Shown: piece by piece, positions 46,173 through 55,452 of the stretch
How positions within the stretch are numbered: position 1 is the first letter of the stretch
Layout: each line of letters opens with the position of its first letter
DNA from: JANQPX01 sp041398025
GTDB taxonomy: Bacteria > Pseudomonadota > Alphaproteobacteria > Geminicoccales > Geminicoccaceae
DNA length: 64,000 bases
Assembly: GCA_041398025.1 (NCBI GenBank)
Contig: JAWKVM010000015.1
Location: 62,001-126,000 of the forward strand
Direction: 5' to 3'
Notes under the pieces: generated by a model
Database searches by the model: none
The model's input: the letters and a program-made list of their open reading frames with translations, nothing else
Told to the model about the DNA's origin: nothing
Program-made: the position numbers and the translations under genes

Positions 46173-47348
46173 TCAGACCGGCGCGCCAATCGTTGCCGGG
46201 GCCTGCGAAGCCTGGGCAAGTTGGTAAACCTTGATCGTCTTCTCGGCAATCTGCTGCCAGCTCGGAATTCTCTGCCGCAGGGCCACCATTTCGACACGCA
46301 TGGCCTGCACCTTGGCTGGATTGTCGATGAGATCGACCAGCGCCGCAGCAAGGGCTTCGGGATCACCCGGCGTTACCAGCCTGCCCTCCCTGCCATTCAC
46401 CAGCATCTCGGAAAAACATCCAATGGCGGAGGCCACCACCGGAATGCCGCGCGCGATCGCGGCCATCAGAACGCCGCTGGTATCGATGCCGCGATAGGGG
46501 AACACCAGCGCATCCGCCTGATCGAACAGCGCGGCCATCTCCGCATCGCTGACGAAGTCAAAACGCAGATCGACAAAGGGGTCGAGCCGGTGACGCGCAA
46601 CCAACTCGAGCAGAGGCGCCGTGTCCAGGTAGGGACGACCGACGATCGATACACGGCAGCGCTCGCGCTGCGCCCCGTTCAAGCGACCGAGGGCATTCAA
46701 GAGAACATCGACGCCTTTATAATCCTTGATCTTGCCGAATTGCAGGAGGTGAACGCGCCCGTCGTCCTGCCTCGCCCGAACATCCGGACGATCGATTGGC
46801 TCGCCGAGCAGTCCATGAGCAATGCGATGCAGCCGCGCTTGCGGCAGTCCGTGCTCTACAAGCTGCCTTTCCGAAACGTCATTATGGACGATCCAGCGAT
46901 CGCAGCGTTTGAGCGCCAGCAGGTTGCCCATGCGCAGGAGCAAAGGTCCGGTACCATTATAGGGATTGCTATCGTGGACGGTGAGAACGACGGGCGCGAT
47001 GCGCCGCAGCAGCGGCACGAATAGCGCATCGATCAGCGGCAGGGGCAACCATTGCGCGTGAATCACATCGGGTCGCATGCGTCGAAGCGCCGACAGGCAC
47101 CTGATCTGCCCTTCAATATGACGGAGGCCCTTGGCGAGTAGCCTGACCGGCCCCGGCATTGAGCGCGCGGGTTCCTTGAAGAGGCCGAGTGTCGCATACC
47201 CTGCCGTCCCGCCAGTACGCCGGCCCTCACCCTCCACACCGACCTGCCCGATGAGGGTGACGTCATGACCGATCGAGGCGAGCCCGCAGCAAAGCTCGTC
47301 ATTGTAGGGCGGCGTGAAGCACCACGGATCGAGAACGGCGATTTTCAT
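46173..47348 (-). CDS. Glycosyltransferase family 4
   Basis: A 391-residue GT-B fold enzyme. N-terminal KIAVLDPWCFTPPYNDELC, a mid region VIHAQWLPLPLIDAL and VLTVHDSNPYNGTG, and the C-terminal donor domain with HLLQFGKIKDYKGVDVLLNA and ALVFPYRGIDTSGVLMAAIA, then GRLVTPGDPEALAAAL. It transfers a sugar with retention of configuration in the GT4 family. It ends 88 bp before the next gene of the cluster and begins 15 bp after the GT2 gene. Confidence 0.92.
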   Translation of the reverse strand: MKIAVLDPWCFTPPYNDELCCGLASIGHDVTLIGQVGVEGEGRRTGGTAGYATLGLFKEPARSMPGPVRLLAKGLRHIEGQIRCLSALRRMRPDVIHAQWLPLPLIDALFVPLLRRIAPVVLTVHDSNPYNGTGPLLLRMGNLLALKRCDRWIVHNDVSERQLVEHGLPQARLHRIAHGLLGEPIDRPDVRARQDDGRVHLLQFGKIKDYKGVDVLLNALGRLNGAQRERCRVSIVGRPYLDTAPLLELVARHRLDPFVDLRFDFVSDAEMAALFDQADALVFPYRGIDTSGVLMAAIARGIPVVASAIGCFSEMLVNGREGRLVTPGDPEALAAALVDLIDNPAKVQAMRVEMVALRQRIPSWQQIAEKTIKVYQLAQASQAPATIGAPV

Positions 47349-47363
47349 ATCGGCTTCACCATC

Positions 47364-48560
47364 TCATCGGCTAGGCTGGTCGCTGGGCATGTCATTCCGC
47401 GCCGAGCCCGCCAGATCCCAGGTGACGACAGGCTCGCCCCAATAGGCGCGCCAGACACCAATAGTATTCCCTGCAAACGCCAGGAGAATATTGCAGATCT
47501 GGTCGATCAGGCGGATCTTGGCGAAGGTGCCGAACATCAGGGCGCCTGTCAGCACGGCGATGGCGGCCAGCATCACCCAGAATCCGAACCCGACCCAGAG
47601 CGCCAGTGCCGAGAAGAACGCGGAAGCGAGGAGGAAGTAGCCACCGACCCATCGGATCAGACGATGGCCGACATATTTGTAGAGATTCCAGACCGAGAGC
47701 GCCCTGAGTTCCGGCCAGAGCGCCCGGTGCACACCCATGCACTGACAGGCGATCCGCACCTTGCGCTTGAATTCGTCGCGCGCGATCGTGGTATGGGATT
47801 CATAGGCATAGACGTCGGCACCGCGGATCAACCGGTAGCCACTGCAGAGGATGCTCATGGAGACGAACAGATCATCGATCAGATGGTCCGGGGTCGGCCG
47901 ATGCAGCTGCCTGCGAATTGCAAACAGCGACCCGTCCGCCCCCATGGCCGAACCGGTGTCGGTTTCCAGCCCCTTGGTCCATTCGTCGAGGCGCCAGTAG
48001 AACGAGCCGACCTCCGAGGTCGCGGTATCGCCGGGATTGGTATAGGATAGGTGGCTGGTGACGCAGCCGATCTCCGGGTCGGCGAAATAGCGACGAAGAT
48101 TGGCGATCGCGGCCTTGTCGATCATCACATTGGCGTCGGTGAACATGATGATATCGGCATCGGTCAGGCTGACCAGCCGGTTCATGCCCCAGGGCTTGCC
48201 GTGGCGCTCTTCCGAAGGCACCAGCGTGACCTCGGGTTCGAACGACCTGACGATATCCGCCGTCTTATCGCTCGCGGCGTCCACATAGATCAGAATGTCG
48301 AGGTCACCTGCCACGTCTCGCAAGGCCAGCATGTTCTCGATCTTCTTCTTGATCACCGCCTCTTCGTTGTAGGCGCAAAGGCAGATGGCGAAGCGCAGGT
48401 CGTCGGCCACATCCGCAGCTTGCCGGCCGATCGGCTTGACCAGCCCAAAGCGCTTGGCGATCAGCAGCGTGAGCTGATAGGGGCCGAACGGATAGACGGC
48501 AATGAACAGGCTTACGCAAGCGATGCCGAAGAGGAGAAGTGCCCAGCTCGAAGAGGTCAT
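47364..48560 (-). CDS. Membrane glycosyltransferase family 2
   Basis: A 398-residue enzyme. An N-terminal membrane helix is followed by the GT2 domain: FAICLCAYNEEAVIKKKIEN near residue 60, YVDAASDKTADIV, IIMFTDANVMIDK (metal-binding DAN/DxD type), and DDLFVSMSILCSGYR. The last ~120 residues hold three or four helices. It resembles processive or lipid-facing synthases, so it could build the backbone, but that is not proven. Confidence 0.88.
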   Translation of the reverse strand: MTSSSWALLLFGIACVSLFIAVYPFGPYQLTLLIAKRFGLVKPIGRQAADVADDLRFAICLCAYNEEAVIKKKIENMLALRDVAGDLDILIYVDAASDKTADIVRSFEPEVTLVPSEERHGKPWGMNRLVSLTDADIIMFTDANVMIDKAAIANLRRYFADPEIGCVTSHLSYTNPGDTATSEVGSFYWRLDEWTKGLETDTGSAMGADGSLFAIRRQLHRPTPDHLIDDLFVSMSILCSGYRLIRGADVYAYESHTTIARDEFKRKVRIACQCMGVHRALWPELRALSVWNLYKYVGHRLIRWVGGYFLLASAFFSALALWVGFGFWVMLAAIAVLTGALMFGTFAKIRLIDQICNILLAFAGNTIGVWRAYWGEPVVTWDLAGSARNDMPSDQPSR

Positions 48561-48628
48561 GGCCGATCAATTGCTGTCAGGGTGAACGATCGAGAAGTCG
48601 GTGCGGGTCAGGTGCGGTCACGTCGGGG

Positions 48629-50086
48629 CTAAAAAGCATTCTCCCCCTCGAGACTCGCAAGCGGCGTCAGGATCACGATCTTCAGATCGAGCCAGAACGA
48701 CCAGTTTTGAATGTAGTAGAGGTCGTACTCGACACGGCGAACCAGCTTGTCCTTGGTGTCGGTATTGCCGCGCAGACCGTTGATCTGAGCCCAGCCGGTT
48801 ATGCCTGGCAGGACGCGGTAGCGGGTGTAGAAATTGTCGACGACGCGATCATAAAGCTCGCCGCCAGCCTTGGCGTTCAACGGATTGGGCCGCGGCCCGA
48901 CCATCGACATTTCGCCGCGCAGGACGTTGAAAAGCTGGGGTAGCTCGTCGATGCTGAAGCGCCGGATGAAGGCGCCGACCCGGGTCACCCGGGGATCGTT
49001 GCGCTCGGTCAGGCGGTCCGCCATCTGGTCGCTCATCTCGTGAAACATGGACCGGAACTTGTAGACCTCGATGATCTTCTTGCCGAAGCCAAAGCGTTTT
49101 TGCTTGAAGAAAACCGGGCCGGAGCTCTCAAGCTTGATCAGCGCTGCGGTCAGCAGCATCAGGGGGGCGAGGAAGAGCAGCAGCAGGAGGGCGACGAAGA
49201 CATCGAACACGCGCTTGATCGCCTGCTCGGCGGCGCTCAGTGGCTGATCGACCAGCGCTGCATAGACATAGCCCGGCTGGTTCGATTCCAGGGCGGGTCT
49301 CGGAATGGCCAGACTCACACGCACCGGCAGCACCTCGAGCGACCGCACGGCATCATGGATCCATTCGCGATTGTCATGGAGCGACGGCAGAATGACGACC
49401 TCTTCCACTCCGTCGGCGTGAAGCCGCTCGATCCAGCGCTCGCCCTCCGCGCTCTGCACATCGTCCGGATGGTCATAAAGCCGACAGATGCAGTTTCGGT
49501 CGAACAGGCCGGAGAGATCACGATCGAGACCGTCCAGCTCGTCATGGACTTCGCCGCCGGCGCCGACCACGGCGACCAGCCTGTCGAAGCCTTCGGACGG
49601 CATCCAGGCCTTGAATGCCGGCACCAGGACCGTACGGCTGAAAGCGAGGGCCACAGCCGCATAGGCCGCCCAGACGAAGGCCCAAGACCAGGACGGCCCC
49701 GCGCTCAGCGTGGTCATCGCAAGACCGGTGAACAGGCAGGCGGAGACCACGATGCCGAGCACCCGCAATGGTAGATGTCTCGGCAGAGCCAGCGATCTCG
49801 GTGTATAGGTATCCGCACTTTTCAGGCAGGCGACGACCAGCACCGTGCCGAGCACGGAACCCAGAAAAACCACGTCGCGGATCGACGGAGCCAACATGTT
49901 TCCGCTCACGGTGTGCGCACTCAGCACGCCAGCAAGAAGAACCATCAATGCTTCCAGTGTCACCACAGCGGGAATCAGGAGGTCACATGAGAACCCCTGC
50001 TTTCGTACGGCACCAAGCACGCTGCATCCATTCACATTCGATGGCACAAGGCCGCCCACAACGGGCAGGCGACTGACATGTAGCAC
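48629..50086 (-). CDS. Undecaprenyl-phosphate sugar phosphotransferase (priming transferase)
   Basis: A 485-residue WcaJ/ExoY/PssY-type enzyme that puts the first sugar phosphate on undecaprenyl phosphate. N-terminal half: four to five helices and a CoA-binding-like domain (LVAVVGAGGEVHDEL). From about residue 285 the bacterial sugar transferase domain: AIKRVFDVFVALLLLLFLAP, ESSGPVFFKQKRFGFG, KFRSMFHEM, IRRFSIDELPQLFNVLRGEM and VGPRPNPL, then LPGITGWAQINGLRG. First gene of the minus-strand polysaccharide cluster. Confidence 0.94.
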   Translation of the reverse strand: MLHVSRLPVVGGLVPSNVNGCSVLGAVRKQGFSCDLLIPAVVTLEALMVLLAGVLSAHTVSGNMLAPSIRDVVFLGSVLGTVLVVACLKSADTYTPRSLALPRHLPLRVLGIVVSACLFTGLAMTTLSAGPSWSWAFVWAAYAAVALAFSRTVLVPAFKAWMPSEGFDRLVAVVGAGGEVHDELDGLDRDLSGLFDRNCICRLYDHPDDVQSAEGERWIERLHADGVEEVVILPSLHDNREWIHDAVRSLEVLPVRVSLAIPRPALESNQPGYVYAALVDQPLSAAEQAIKRVFDVFVALLLLLFLAPLMLLTAALIKLESSGPVFFKQKRFGFGKKIIEVYKFRSMFHEMSDQMADRLTERNDPRVTRVGAFIRRFSIDELPQLFNVLRGEMSMVGPRPNPLNAKAGGELYDRVVDNFYTRYRVLPGITGWAQINGLRGNTDTKDKLVRRVEYDLYYIQNWSFWLDLKIVILTPLASLEGENAF

Positions 50087-50444
50087 GATGATCTTTAATT
50101 GTTCGTTACACTCTCACTAGCGTTCCTGGTCATTTATCAAAAATTGTCCACAAGGGCAAAATGGTTTTGGGAAGGCGGCAGAAGCCCGTTGCACATAAAT
50201 GCGCAAGAGTCGCATCCAGAGCACACTGCACGCTCGTCATCGAGATTGGACCGAAGGCCGCGCAGCCCGCCTAGTCCAAGACAAATGCTGCACTAAGGAC
50301 ATTTTCGGTGGACTCACCCTGCGCGATTTCGTGCGATCCGGGCGCCAGCACTGAAAGCGCGTTGCTGGTAAGAATTAATTAACCAACATCAACTTAAAGT
50401 GACGCTCCGTTCTGCAATCCCAGGCTGGAAGGATCTGACGTCAC
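50087..50444. promoter_or_regulatory. Divergent intergenic region, polysaccharide cluster and TPR gene
   Basis: 358 bp between two divergent genes, so it should carry promoters of both. AT-rich parts lie at 50095-50165 and around 50370-50400 (GAATTAATTAACC). A TTGTCCACA near 50142 resembles a DnaA box by one base; a single site here is probably chance. No small gene is seen. Confidence 0.4.
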
Positions 50445-51770
50445 ATGCACTCGCGGTTCAGCCCTCTCCTTCTTTTCGTTCTCGTTTTACTTTGGTGTCT
50501 GCCTGTCGGAATATCACCAGCGATTGCGAAAACCTGGCAAAGCCTGAGCGCTGACGGATTGCGCGCCGCGGATGAAGGTCGCTTCAAAGAGGCCGAAGCC
50601 CTGTTTCGACAGGCTTACGATCTCGGCGCCGACTTTGACCAGAGCGACCCTCGTCAAGCCACCAGCCTCAACAACCTTGCCTATGCCCTGCATGCCGCGG
50701 GCCGGTACAAGGAGGCTGCCGATCTCTATCTGAAAGCCATAGCGTTGCGCGAGGCTCTCCTCGGCCGGGACCATCCCGATATCGCCGAGAGCTGCAACAA
50801 TCTCGGCGAGCTTTACCGCGCGCTGGGACAGTACGACGAAGCGGAGCGGTTTCATCGCCGCGCCCTCGACATACGGACGCGAACCCTCGGCGCGGACCAT
50901 CCGACAAGCGCTCAATCCATGAACAATCTGGGGGTCCTGTATGCGGAGCGCAGGCTGTTCGACAAGGCAGGCGTCCTCTACGAAAAGGCGCTCGCGATCC
51001 GCGAGTCGTCTTACGGTCTGGATCATCCGACCACGGCGGAGACACGGAGCAATCTCGCAGCGCTGCACTACGCCAAAGGACGATTTGCCGAGGCCGAGGC
51101 TCTCTATCTCGACGCGCTGGCGATCGAAGAGCGGAAGCTTGACAGCCACCACCCCTCACTGGCGATCACGCTGTCCAATCTTGCGGAACTCTACCGGACC
51201 CAGGGCAAGCTGGATCAGGCCCTCACGCTGCATGAACGCGCCCTGGACATCAGGAAGCAGAGCCTTGGACCGGAGCACCCTGCAACGGCGCAAAGCCTGA
51301 ACAATCTTGCCGTGACCCAGTTCGAGCGCGCCAATATCGCCCAGGCGGAAAAGCTCTACCGCGAAAGCCTGCGCATCCAGGAAGCCGTTCTCGGCAAAGA
51401 TCATCCCGACCGCGCACTGACATTGAACAATCTCGCGGAGTTGCTGCGTACGCAGCGCCGCTTCGACGAAGCCAAGCCGCTTTACGGCCAGGCTATTGCC
51501 ATAGCGGAAGCCACCTATGGCCCGGACCATCCTGAACTGGCGTTAGGGCTCAACAATCTCGCCTTGCTCCACTTCGATCGTGGAGCCTACAGAGAGGCCG
51601 AAGGCCTGCTGGATCGGGCTCTGGCCATCGAGGAGGGGCATGCCGGCCAGGACGACCAGGGTCTAATCGTCACGCTCGAAAATTACGCGGTGGTTCTACG
51701 CGAGCTTCGTCGGCACCGAGAGGCGGAGCAGGCCGAGGCGAGAGCCGAGAGCCTGCGGGCGAAGCTTTGA
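50445..51770 (+). CDS. Exported tetratricopeptide-repeat protein (kinesin-light-chain type repeats)
   Basis: A 441-residue protein with a signal peptide (LLLFVLVLLWCLPVG, cleavage near AIAK). The rest is almost all repeats of exactly 42 residues: about nine units with the pattern A.SLNNLA.LY...G...EAE.LY.RAL.I.E..LG.DHP. The last unit lacks the DHP end and caps the solenoid. Such repeats bind peptides or proteins. It is divergent from the polysaccharide cluster; a periplasmic scaffold role is possible, but nothing in the sequence proves a link. Confidence 0.85.
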   Translation: MHSRFSPLLLFVLVLLWCLPVGISPAIAKTWQSLSADGLRAADEGRFKEAEALFRQAYDLGADFDQSDPRQATSLNNLAYALHAAGRYKEAADLYLKAIALREALLGRDHPDIAESCNNLGELYRALGQYDEAERFHRRALDIRTRTLGADHPTSAQSMNNLGVLYAERRLFDKAGVLYEKALAIRESSYGLDHPTTAETRSNLAALHYAKGRFAEAEALYLDALAIEERKLDSHHPSLAITLSNLAELYRTQGKLDQALTLHERALDIRKQSLGPEHPATAQSLNNLAVTQFERANIAQAEKLYRESLRIQEAVLGKDHPDRALTLNNLAELLRTQRRFDEAKPLYGQAIAIAEATYGPDHPELALGLNNLALLHFDRGAYREAEGLLDRALAIEEGHAGQDDQGLIVTLENYAVVLRELRRHREAEQAEARAESLRAKL

Positions 51771-52024
51771 GGCTGCCGTTTTCGAACGGCCGGGACCGGA
51801 CGTCGCAGAGGCCCGGATCGAATGACCTTAATCCGCCATATCCGGCAGGCAGATCCCGTGACTCACGGCGATCTTCCCGTCATCACCGGACCTTCTTCGA
51901 CATCGGAAAGGATGCAAGATCAGGCAGAGCAGAACCACATCAGCGACGCCATGCAGGCAGCCTCCTCGCCAATCGGCAAGGCCTCCGCGATCGGCAAAGG
52001 CTCCGAAGCCGCGAGCGGCCCCGG
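51771..52024. other. Intergenic stretch
   Basis: About 250 bp between the TPR gene and the converging Rrf2 gene. A short direct repeat CGGCAAGGCCTCCGCGAT / CGGCAAAGGCTCCGAAG lies near 51975-52010. No gene or terminator is convincing. Confidence 0.3.
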
Positions 52025-52480
52025 CTACATCGCGTAGTCAACCTCGCGCTTGGCCTCGCTGACCACGCCGCGCTCCCTCGCCCGCTGGCACAGGTCTTCG
52101 ATGGTCACACGATCGAGCCTGGTCATCAGCTCGTGTTCGGTATTCGCCCAAAACGGCCCCACCACCTTGCGGCCGAGTTCGGACGCCGACCCGAACTCCT
52201 CCTGCACCGGCTGCTCTTCGATCCCGCGCACCACCCTGACGACGTCACCGACGCTCACGCGATTGCGCTCGCGGGCCAGGCGATAGCCGCCGCGCGGTCC
52301 CCGAACACCGCGCAGGATTCCAGCGCGCACGAGCTGCTGCATCACCTGTTCGAGATAGCGCCTCGGCAAGATCAGGCGTCGCGCGATGTCCTGGCTCTGC
52401 ACTGGCTCAGGGCCGCCGTGAAAGGCTATATCAGTGACCGCCTCGAGCGCCAAAACCAGTTTCTTTGAAGGTCTTAGCAT
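52025..52480 (-). CDS. Rrf2-family transcriptional regulator
   Basis: A 151-residue winged-helix regulator. HTH and wing: VQSQDIARRLILPRRYLEQV then LRGVRGPRGGYRLARE, the Rrf2 signature. Known Rrf2 members (IscR, RirA, NsrR) bind an iron-sulfur cluster through three cysteines near residues 90-105; here that region (EEQPVQEEFGSASELG) has none, and the only cysteine is near residue 131. So it probably does not carry the usual cluster. A palindrome just upstream looks like its own operator. Confidence 0.88.
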   Translation of the reverse strand: MLRPSKKLVLALEAVTDIAFHGGPEPVQSQDIARRLILPRRYLEQVMQQLVRAGILRGVRGPRGGYRLARERNRVSVGDVVRVVRGIEEQPVQEEFGSASELGRKVVGPFWANTEHELMTRLDRVTIEDLCQRARERGVVSEAKREVDYAM

Positions 52481-52508
52481 GGCAATCCATCCCGCATTTC
52501 TGTTTTCC

Positions 52509-52532
52509 TAATTAAGGCCATCTTAATTTAGA
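52509..52532. promoter_or_regulatory. Palindromic operator candidate of the Rrf2 gene
   Basis: AATTAAG-GCCAT-CTTAATT (52511-52529) is a perfect inverted repeat 30 bp upstream of the Rrf2 start, and extends to CTAATTAAG / CTTAATTTAG. Its position suits autorepression. It also contains TTAA-N7-TTAA (52512-52526), the CtrA consensus, so CtrA binding is an alternative. Confidence 0.6.
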
Positions 52533-52589
52533 TGTGTCGCATGCTCGAAATTGACAGGGGGCCGCCGTCTTTCCTTGCCTGATTTTTGA

Positions 52590-53831
52590 TCATCCCGCCT
52601 CGGCATCACCATCTTGGCGTTCATCCCGATGTCCCGCGAGATGGTCTGCGATGCGCTGCACCAGCCGTTCGGCCACGGCCACCTTGGTCTGAAGCGGCCA
52701 GACCTCCGGCTGCTTGTCCCGCCGGTAGAGCGTGACTGCATTATGAACATTGCCGAAGGTGTTTTGTTCCGCCGATACGTTGTTTGCGACGATCCAATCA
52801 CAACCTTTGGTCGCCAGCTTGCGCCGGGCGTTCGCATCGACCTGTTCGGTTTCCGCAGCAAAGCCGACCACCAGGCGCGGACGCCCGGTGCCGGCGCGCG
52901 ACAGGGTCTTCAGGATGTCCGGGTTCTCGACCAGCGAGATCGAAGGCGGCGCCTCGCCTTCGCGCTTCTTGATCTTCTGCCCCCCCCGATCTGTCGGCCG
53001 CCAGTCGGAAACCGCAGCCACGCAGACGGCGATATCGGCGGGAAGGGCCTGCTCGCATGCGTTGAGCATGTCGATCGCCGAGGACACCCTGACCACCTTA
53101 ACCGAGTCCGGATCCGGTTCCTGCACCGGGCCCGAGACGAGCGTCACCTCGGCGCCGGCGCGCTGCAGGGCCGCCGCCACCGCGTGGCCCTGCTTGCCGG
53201 ACGAGTGGTTGGAAAGAAAGCGCACGGGATCGATCGCTTCGACGGTGGGGCCGCTGGTGACCAGGGCATGCCTGCCGACCAGCGGTCCTGAAGGCGATGC
53301 CAGGCGGGCGATCACGGCGGCGACGATCTCGTCCGGCTCGGCCATGCGGCCAAAGCCGGTCTCGCCGCAGGCCATGTCCCCCTGATTCGGACCGATCAGA
53401 CCAATGCCGTCCTGGCGAAGCCGCTCGACATTCCGCCTGGTCGCGGGATGGTCCCACATCTCCGGGTTCATGGCAGGCGCGATCAGCACCGGCTTGTCGG
53501 TCGCCATCAGCGCGGTGGAGGCGAGATCGTCGGCATGGCCGTTCGCCATCTTGGCGATCAGGTCGGCGGTGGCCGGGGCGACCACGACCAGATTGGCGTC
53601 GCGGGAGAGCTGGATGTGCCCCATCGCCGCCTCGTCGGTGAGCGAGAACAGGTCGGTGAACACCTGGTCTCCGGAGAGACTGGCGATCGACAGCGGCGTG
53701 ACGAACCCGGCGCCGGCCGGTGTCAGAATGCAGCGCACGCCGAGCCCGCGGTCACGCAGCCTGCGGATCACCTCGAGGCTCTTATAGGCGGCGATGCCGC
53801 CCGCGATGATCAAAAGGATACGCCTGGACAA
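52590..53831 (-). CDS. coaBC: Bifunctional phosphopantothenoylcysteine decarboxylase / phosphopantothenate-cysteine ligase
   Basis: Coenzyme A biosynthesis, 413 residues. The N-terminal FMN decarboxylase has GGIAAYKSLEVIRRL, APATADLIAKMANGH, PAMNPEMWDHP and the catalytic GDMACGETGFGRM. The C-terminal ligase has VTSGPTVEAIDPVRFLSNHS, then SSGKQGHAVA, and VGFAAETEQ. No ATG fits: TTG 53831 has GGAGGT nine bases before it and gives the family N-terminus (SRRILLIIAGG); an in-frame TTG at 53903 is less likely. It follows ubiB on the same strand. Confidence 0.95.
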   Translation of the reverse strand: MSRRILLIIAGGIAAYKSLEVIRRLRDRGLGVRCILTPAGAGFVTPLSIASLSGDQVFTDLFSLTDEAAMGHIQLSRDANLVVVAPATADLIAKMANGHADDLASTALMATDKPVLIAPAMNPEMWDHPATRRNVERLRQDGIGLIGPNQGDMACGETGFGRMAEPDEIVAAVIARLASPSGPLVGRHALVTSGPTVEAIDPVRFLSNHSSGKQGHAVAAALQRAGAEVTLVSGPVQEPDPDSVKVVRVSSAIDMLNACEQALPADIAVCVAAVSDWRPTDRGGQKIKKREGEAPPSISLVENPDILKTLSRAGTGRPRLVVGFAAETEQVDANARRKLATKGCDWIVANNVSAEQNTFGNVHNAVTLYRRDKQPEVWPLQTKVAVAERLVQRIADHLAGHRDERQDGDAEAG

Positions 53832-53923
53832 GGCCTGGTCACCTCCGCGTCGAAGACCGGATCGATAGTGTTTCCAGGATGACAGATGGGTGCCGGCTTG
53901 CAAATCGCCAGTCGGCTCAGGCC

Positions 53924-55450
53924 TCAGGTCAGCAACGCGCCGAGAATCACGCCGGCGGTGACCAGCAGGACCGCCCAGCCGATGGGAACGAGGCTGCTCT
54001 GCCCCCCCTGCAAGGCGCCGGCATCGAGCTTCACGCCGTCATCGAGGGCCGATTCGAGCGCACGCTCGGCGCGTTCGATCAGGTGCGGCAGGCGCCGGAG
54101 CGTCTCGACGCCATCCTCGATGACCGTCCGGATCTGCGCCTGCGGTCCCAGATTGTCGATCATCCAGGACTCGATCAGCGGCTGGGCGAGCTCCCACATA
54201 TTGATGTTCGGATTGAGCCTTCGCCCGACGCCCTCCGCCACCACCATGGTCTTTTGCAGCAGCAGCAGCTGCGGCTGGGTCTCCATGGCGAAGGTCTCGG
54301 TGACCTCGAACAACTGCCCGAGCAGACGGCCGACCGAGATGTCGGCGAGCGGCCGGTCGCGGATCGGCTCGGCGATCGAGCGGCAGGCCTGCATGAACGC
54401 CTGCCTGTCCTGGTTCGCCGGCACGTAGCCGGCATCGAAATGGACGTCGGCGACCCGCTTGTAATCGGCGTCGAGAAAGCCGAGCAGCATCTCGCCGAGG
54501 AAGCGACGGGTCGCCGGATCGAGGCGGCCCATGATCCCGAAATCCACCGGCACCATGTCGCCCTTCGCGTCGATGAACATATTGCCGGGGTGCATGTCGG
54601 CGTGAAAAAAGCCGTCGCGAAACACCTGCTTGAACAGGATTTCGGCGGCGCGCTTGAGGATCAGATCGGGATCCAGGCCGGCGTCGATCATGCCGTCGCG
54701 ATCGTCCGAGGCAAGGCCTTCGACGCGCTCCAGGGTCAGGACCCGGCGCGCCGTGCGCCGCCAGTCGATCCGCGGCACGCGAAAGCCGGGATCGTCCGCA
54801 CAGTTCTCGGCGAGCTCGGCCGCGGCGGCGGCTTCCAGGCGCAGATCCATCTCGATCCGGGTCGAGGCGGCAAAGGTCTCGACCGCGGCGCTGGGCCGCA
54901 GGCGCCGGAAACCGGGCTGCAGCCACTCCACCCAGTCGGCGATCCAGGCGAAGAGATCGAGATCGGCAGCCATCTGCTGCTCGATCCCCGGGCGGAGGAC
55001 CTTGACCGCGACCTCCTCACCCTCGGTGGTCGTGGCGAAATGGACCTGCGCGATCGAGGCCGCGGCCACGGGCCGCCCGTCGAAGGAGGCGAACAGGTGA
55101 TCCAGCGGCTCGCCGAGCTCGGATTCGATCAGGCTGCGCGCGGTCTTGGCCGAGAACGGCGGCAGCCGATCCTGCAGCTCGGCGAGATCGGCGGCGAAGC
55201 GCTCGCCGATGAAATCCGCGCGCGTCGCCAGGCTCTGGCCGAATTTGATGAAGCTTGGCCCCAGAGCCTGCAGGGCGCGCGCCAGGCGCTGGCCGGGACG
55301 GCCGGGCGCCTTGTGATTGGAGATGTGCCGGCAGAACCAATGGACGATGCCCGGCAGCGGCAGACGCTCGACCAGAAAAAGCGCGTTGTGACGGGCGAGG
55401 CAGCGGCCGATCTGGATCAGCCGGAGCACATGCCGAAACGACCGCCACAC
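53924..55450 (-). CDS. ubiB: Ubiquinone biosynthesis regulatory kinase-like protein UbiB
   Basis: A 508-residue atypical ADCK/UbiB kinase-like protein needed for ubiquinone synthesis. Motifs: LGPSFIKFGQSLATRAD near residue 65 (KxGQ), AAASIAQVHFA near 130 (the alanine-rich loop that replaces the glycine-rich loop), VAVKVLRPGI, GFFHADMHPGNMF near 285 and VDFGIMGRL. The C-terminus is a hydrophobic helix (WAVLLVTAGVILGALL). It lies 2 bp after ubiE, so the two are co-transcribed and probably co-translated. Confidence 0.96.
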   Translation of the reverse strand: MWRSFRHVLRLIQIGRCLARHNALFLVERLPLPGIVHWFCRHISNHKAPGRPGQRLARALQALGPSFIKFGQSLATRADFIGERFAADLAELQDRLPPFSAKTARSLIESELGEPLDHLFASFDGRPVAAASIAQVHFATTTEGEEVAVKVLRPGIEQQMAADLDLFAWIADWVEWLQPGFRRLRPSAAVETFAASTRIEMDLRLEAAAAAELAENCADDPGFRVPRIDWRRTARRVLTLERVEGLASDDRDGMIDAGLDPDLILKRAAEILFKQVFRDGFFHADMHPGNMFIDAKGDMVPVDFGIMGRLDPATRRFLGEMLLGFLDADYKRVADVHFDAGYVPANQDRQAFMQACRSIAEPIRDRPLADISVGRLLGQLFEVTETFAMETQPQLLLLQKTMVVAEGVGRRLNPNINMWELAQPLIESWMIDNLGPQAQIRTVIEDGVETLRRLPHLIERAERALESALDDGVKLDAGALQGGQSSLVPIGWAVLLVTAGVILGALLT

Positions 55451-55452
55451 GG

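Noticed and set aside
50140..50150. Single DnaA-box-like TTGTCCACA
   Set aside because: One near-match alone, 9 kb from dnaA, is expected by chance.
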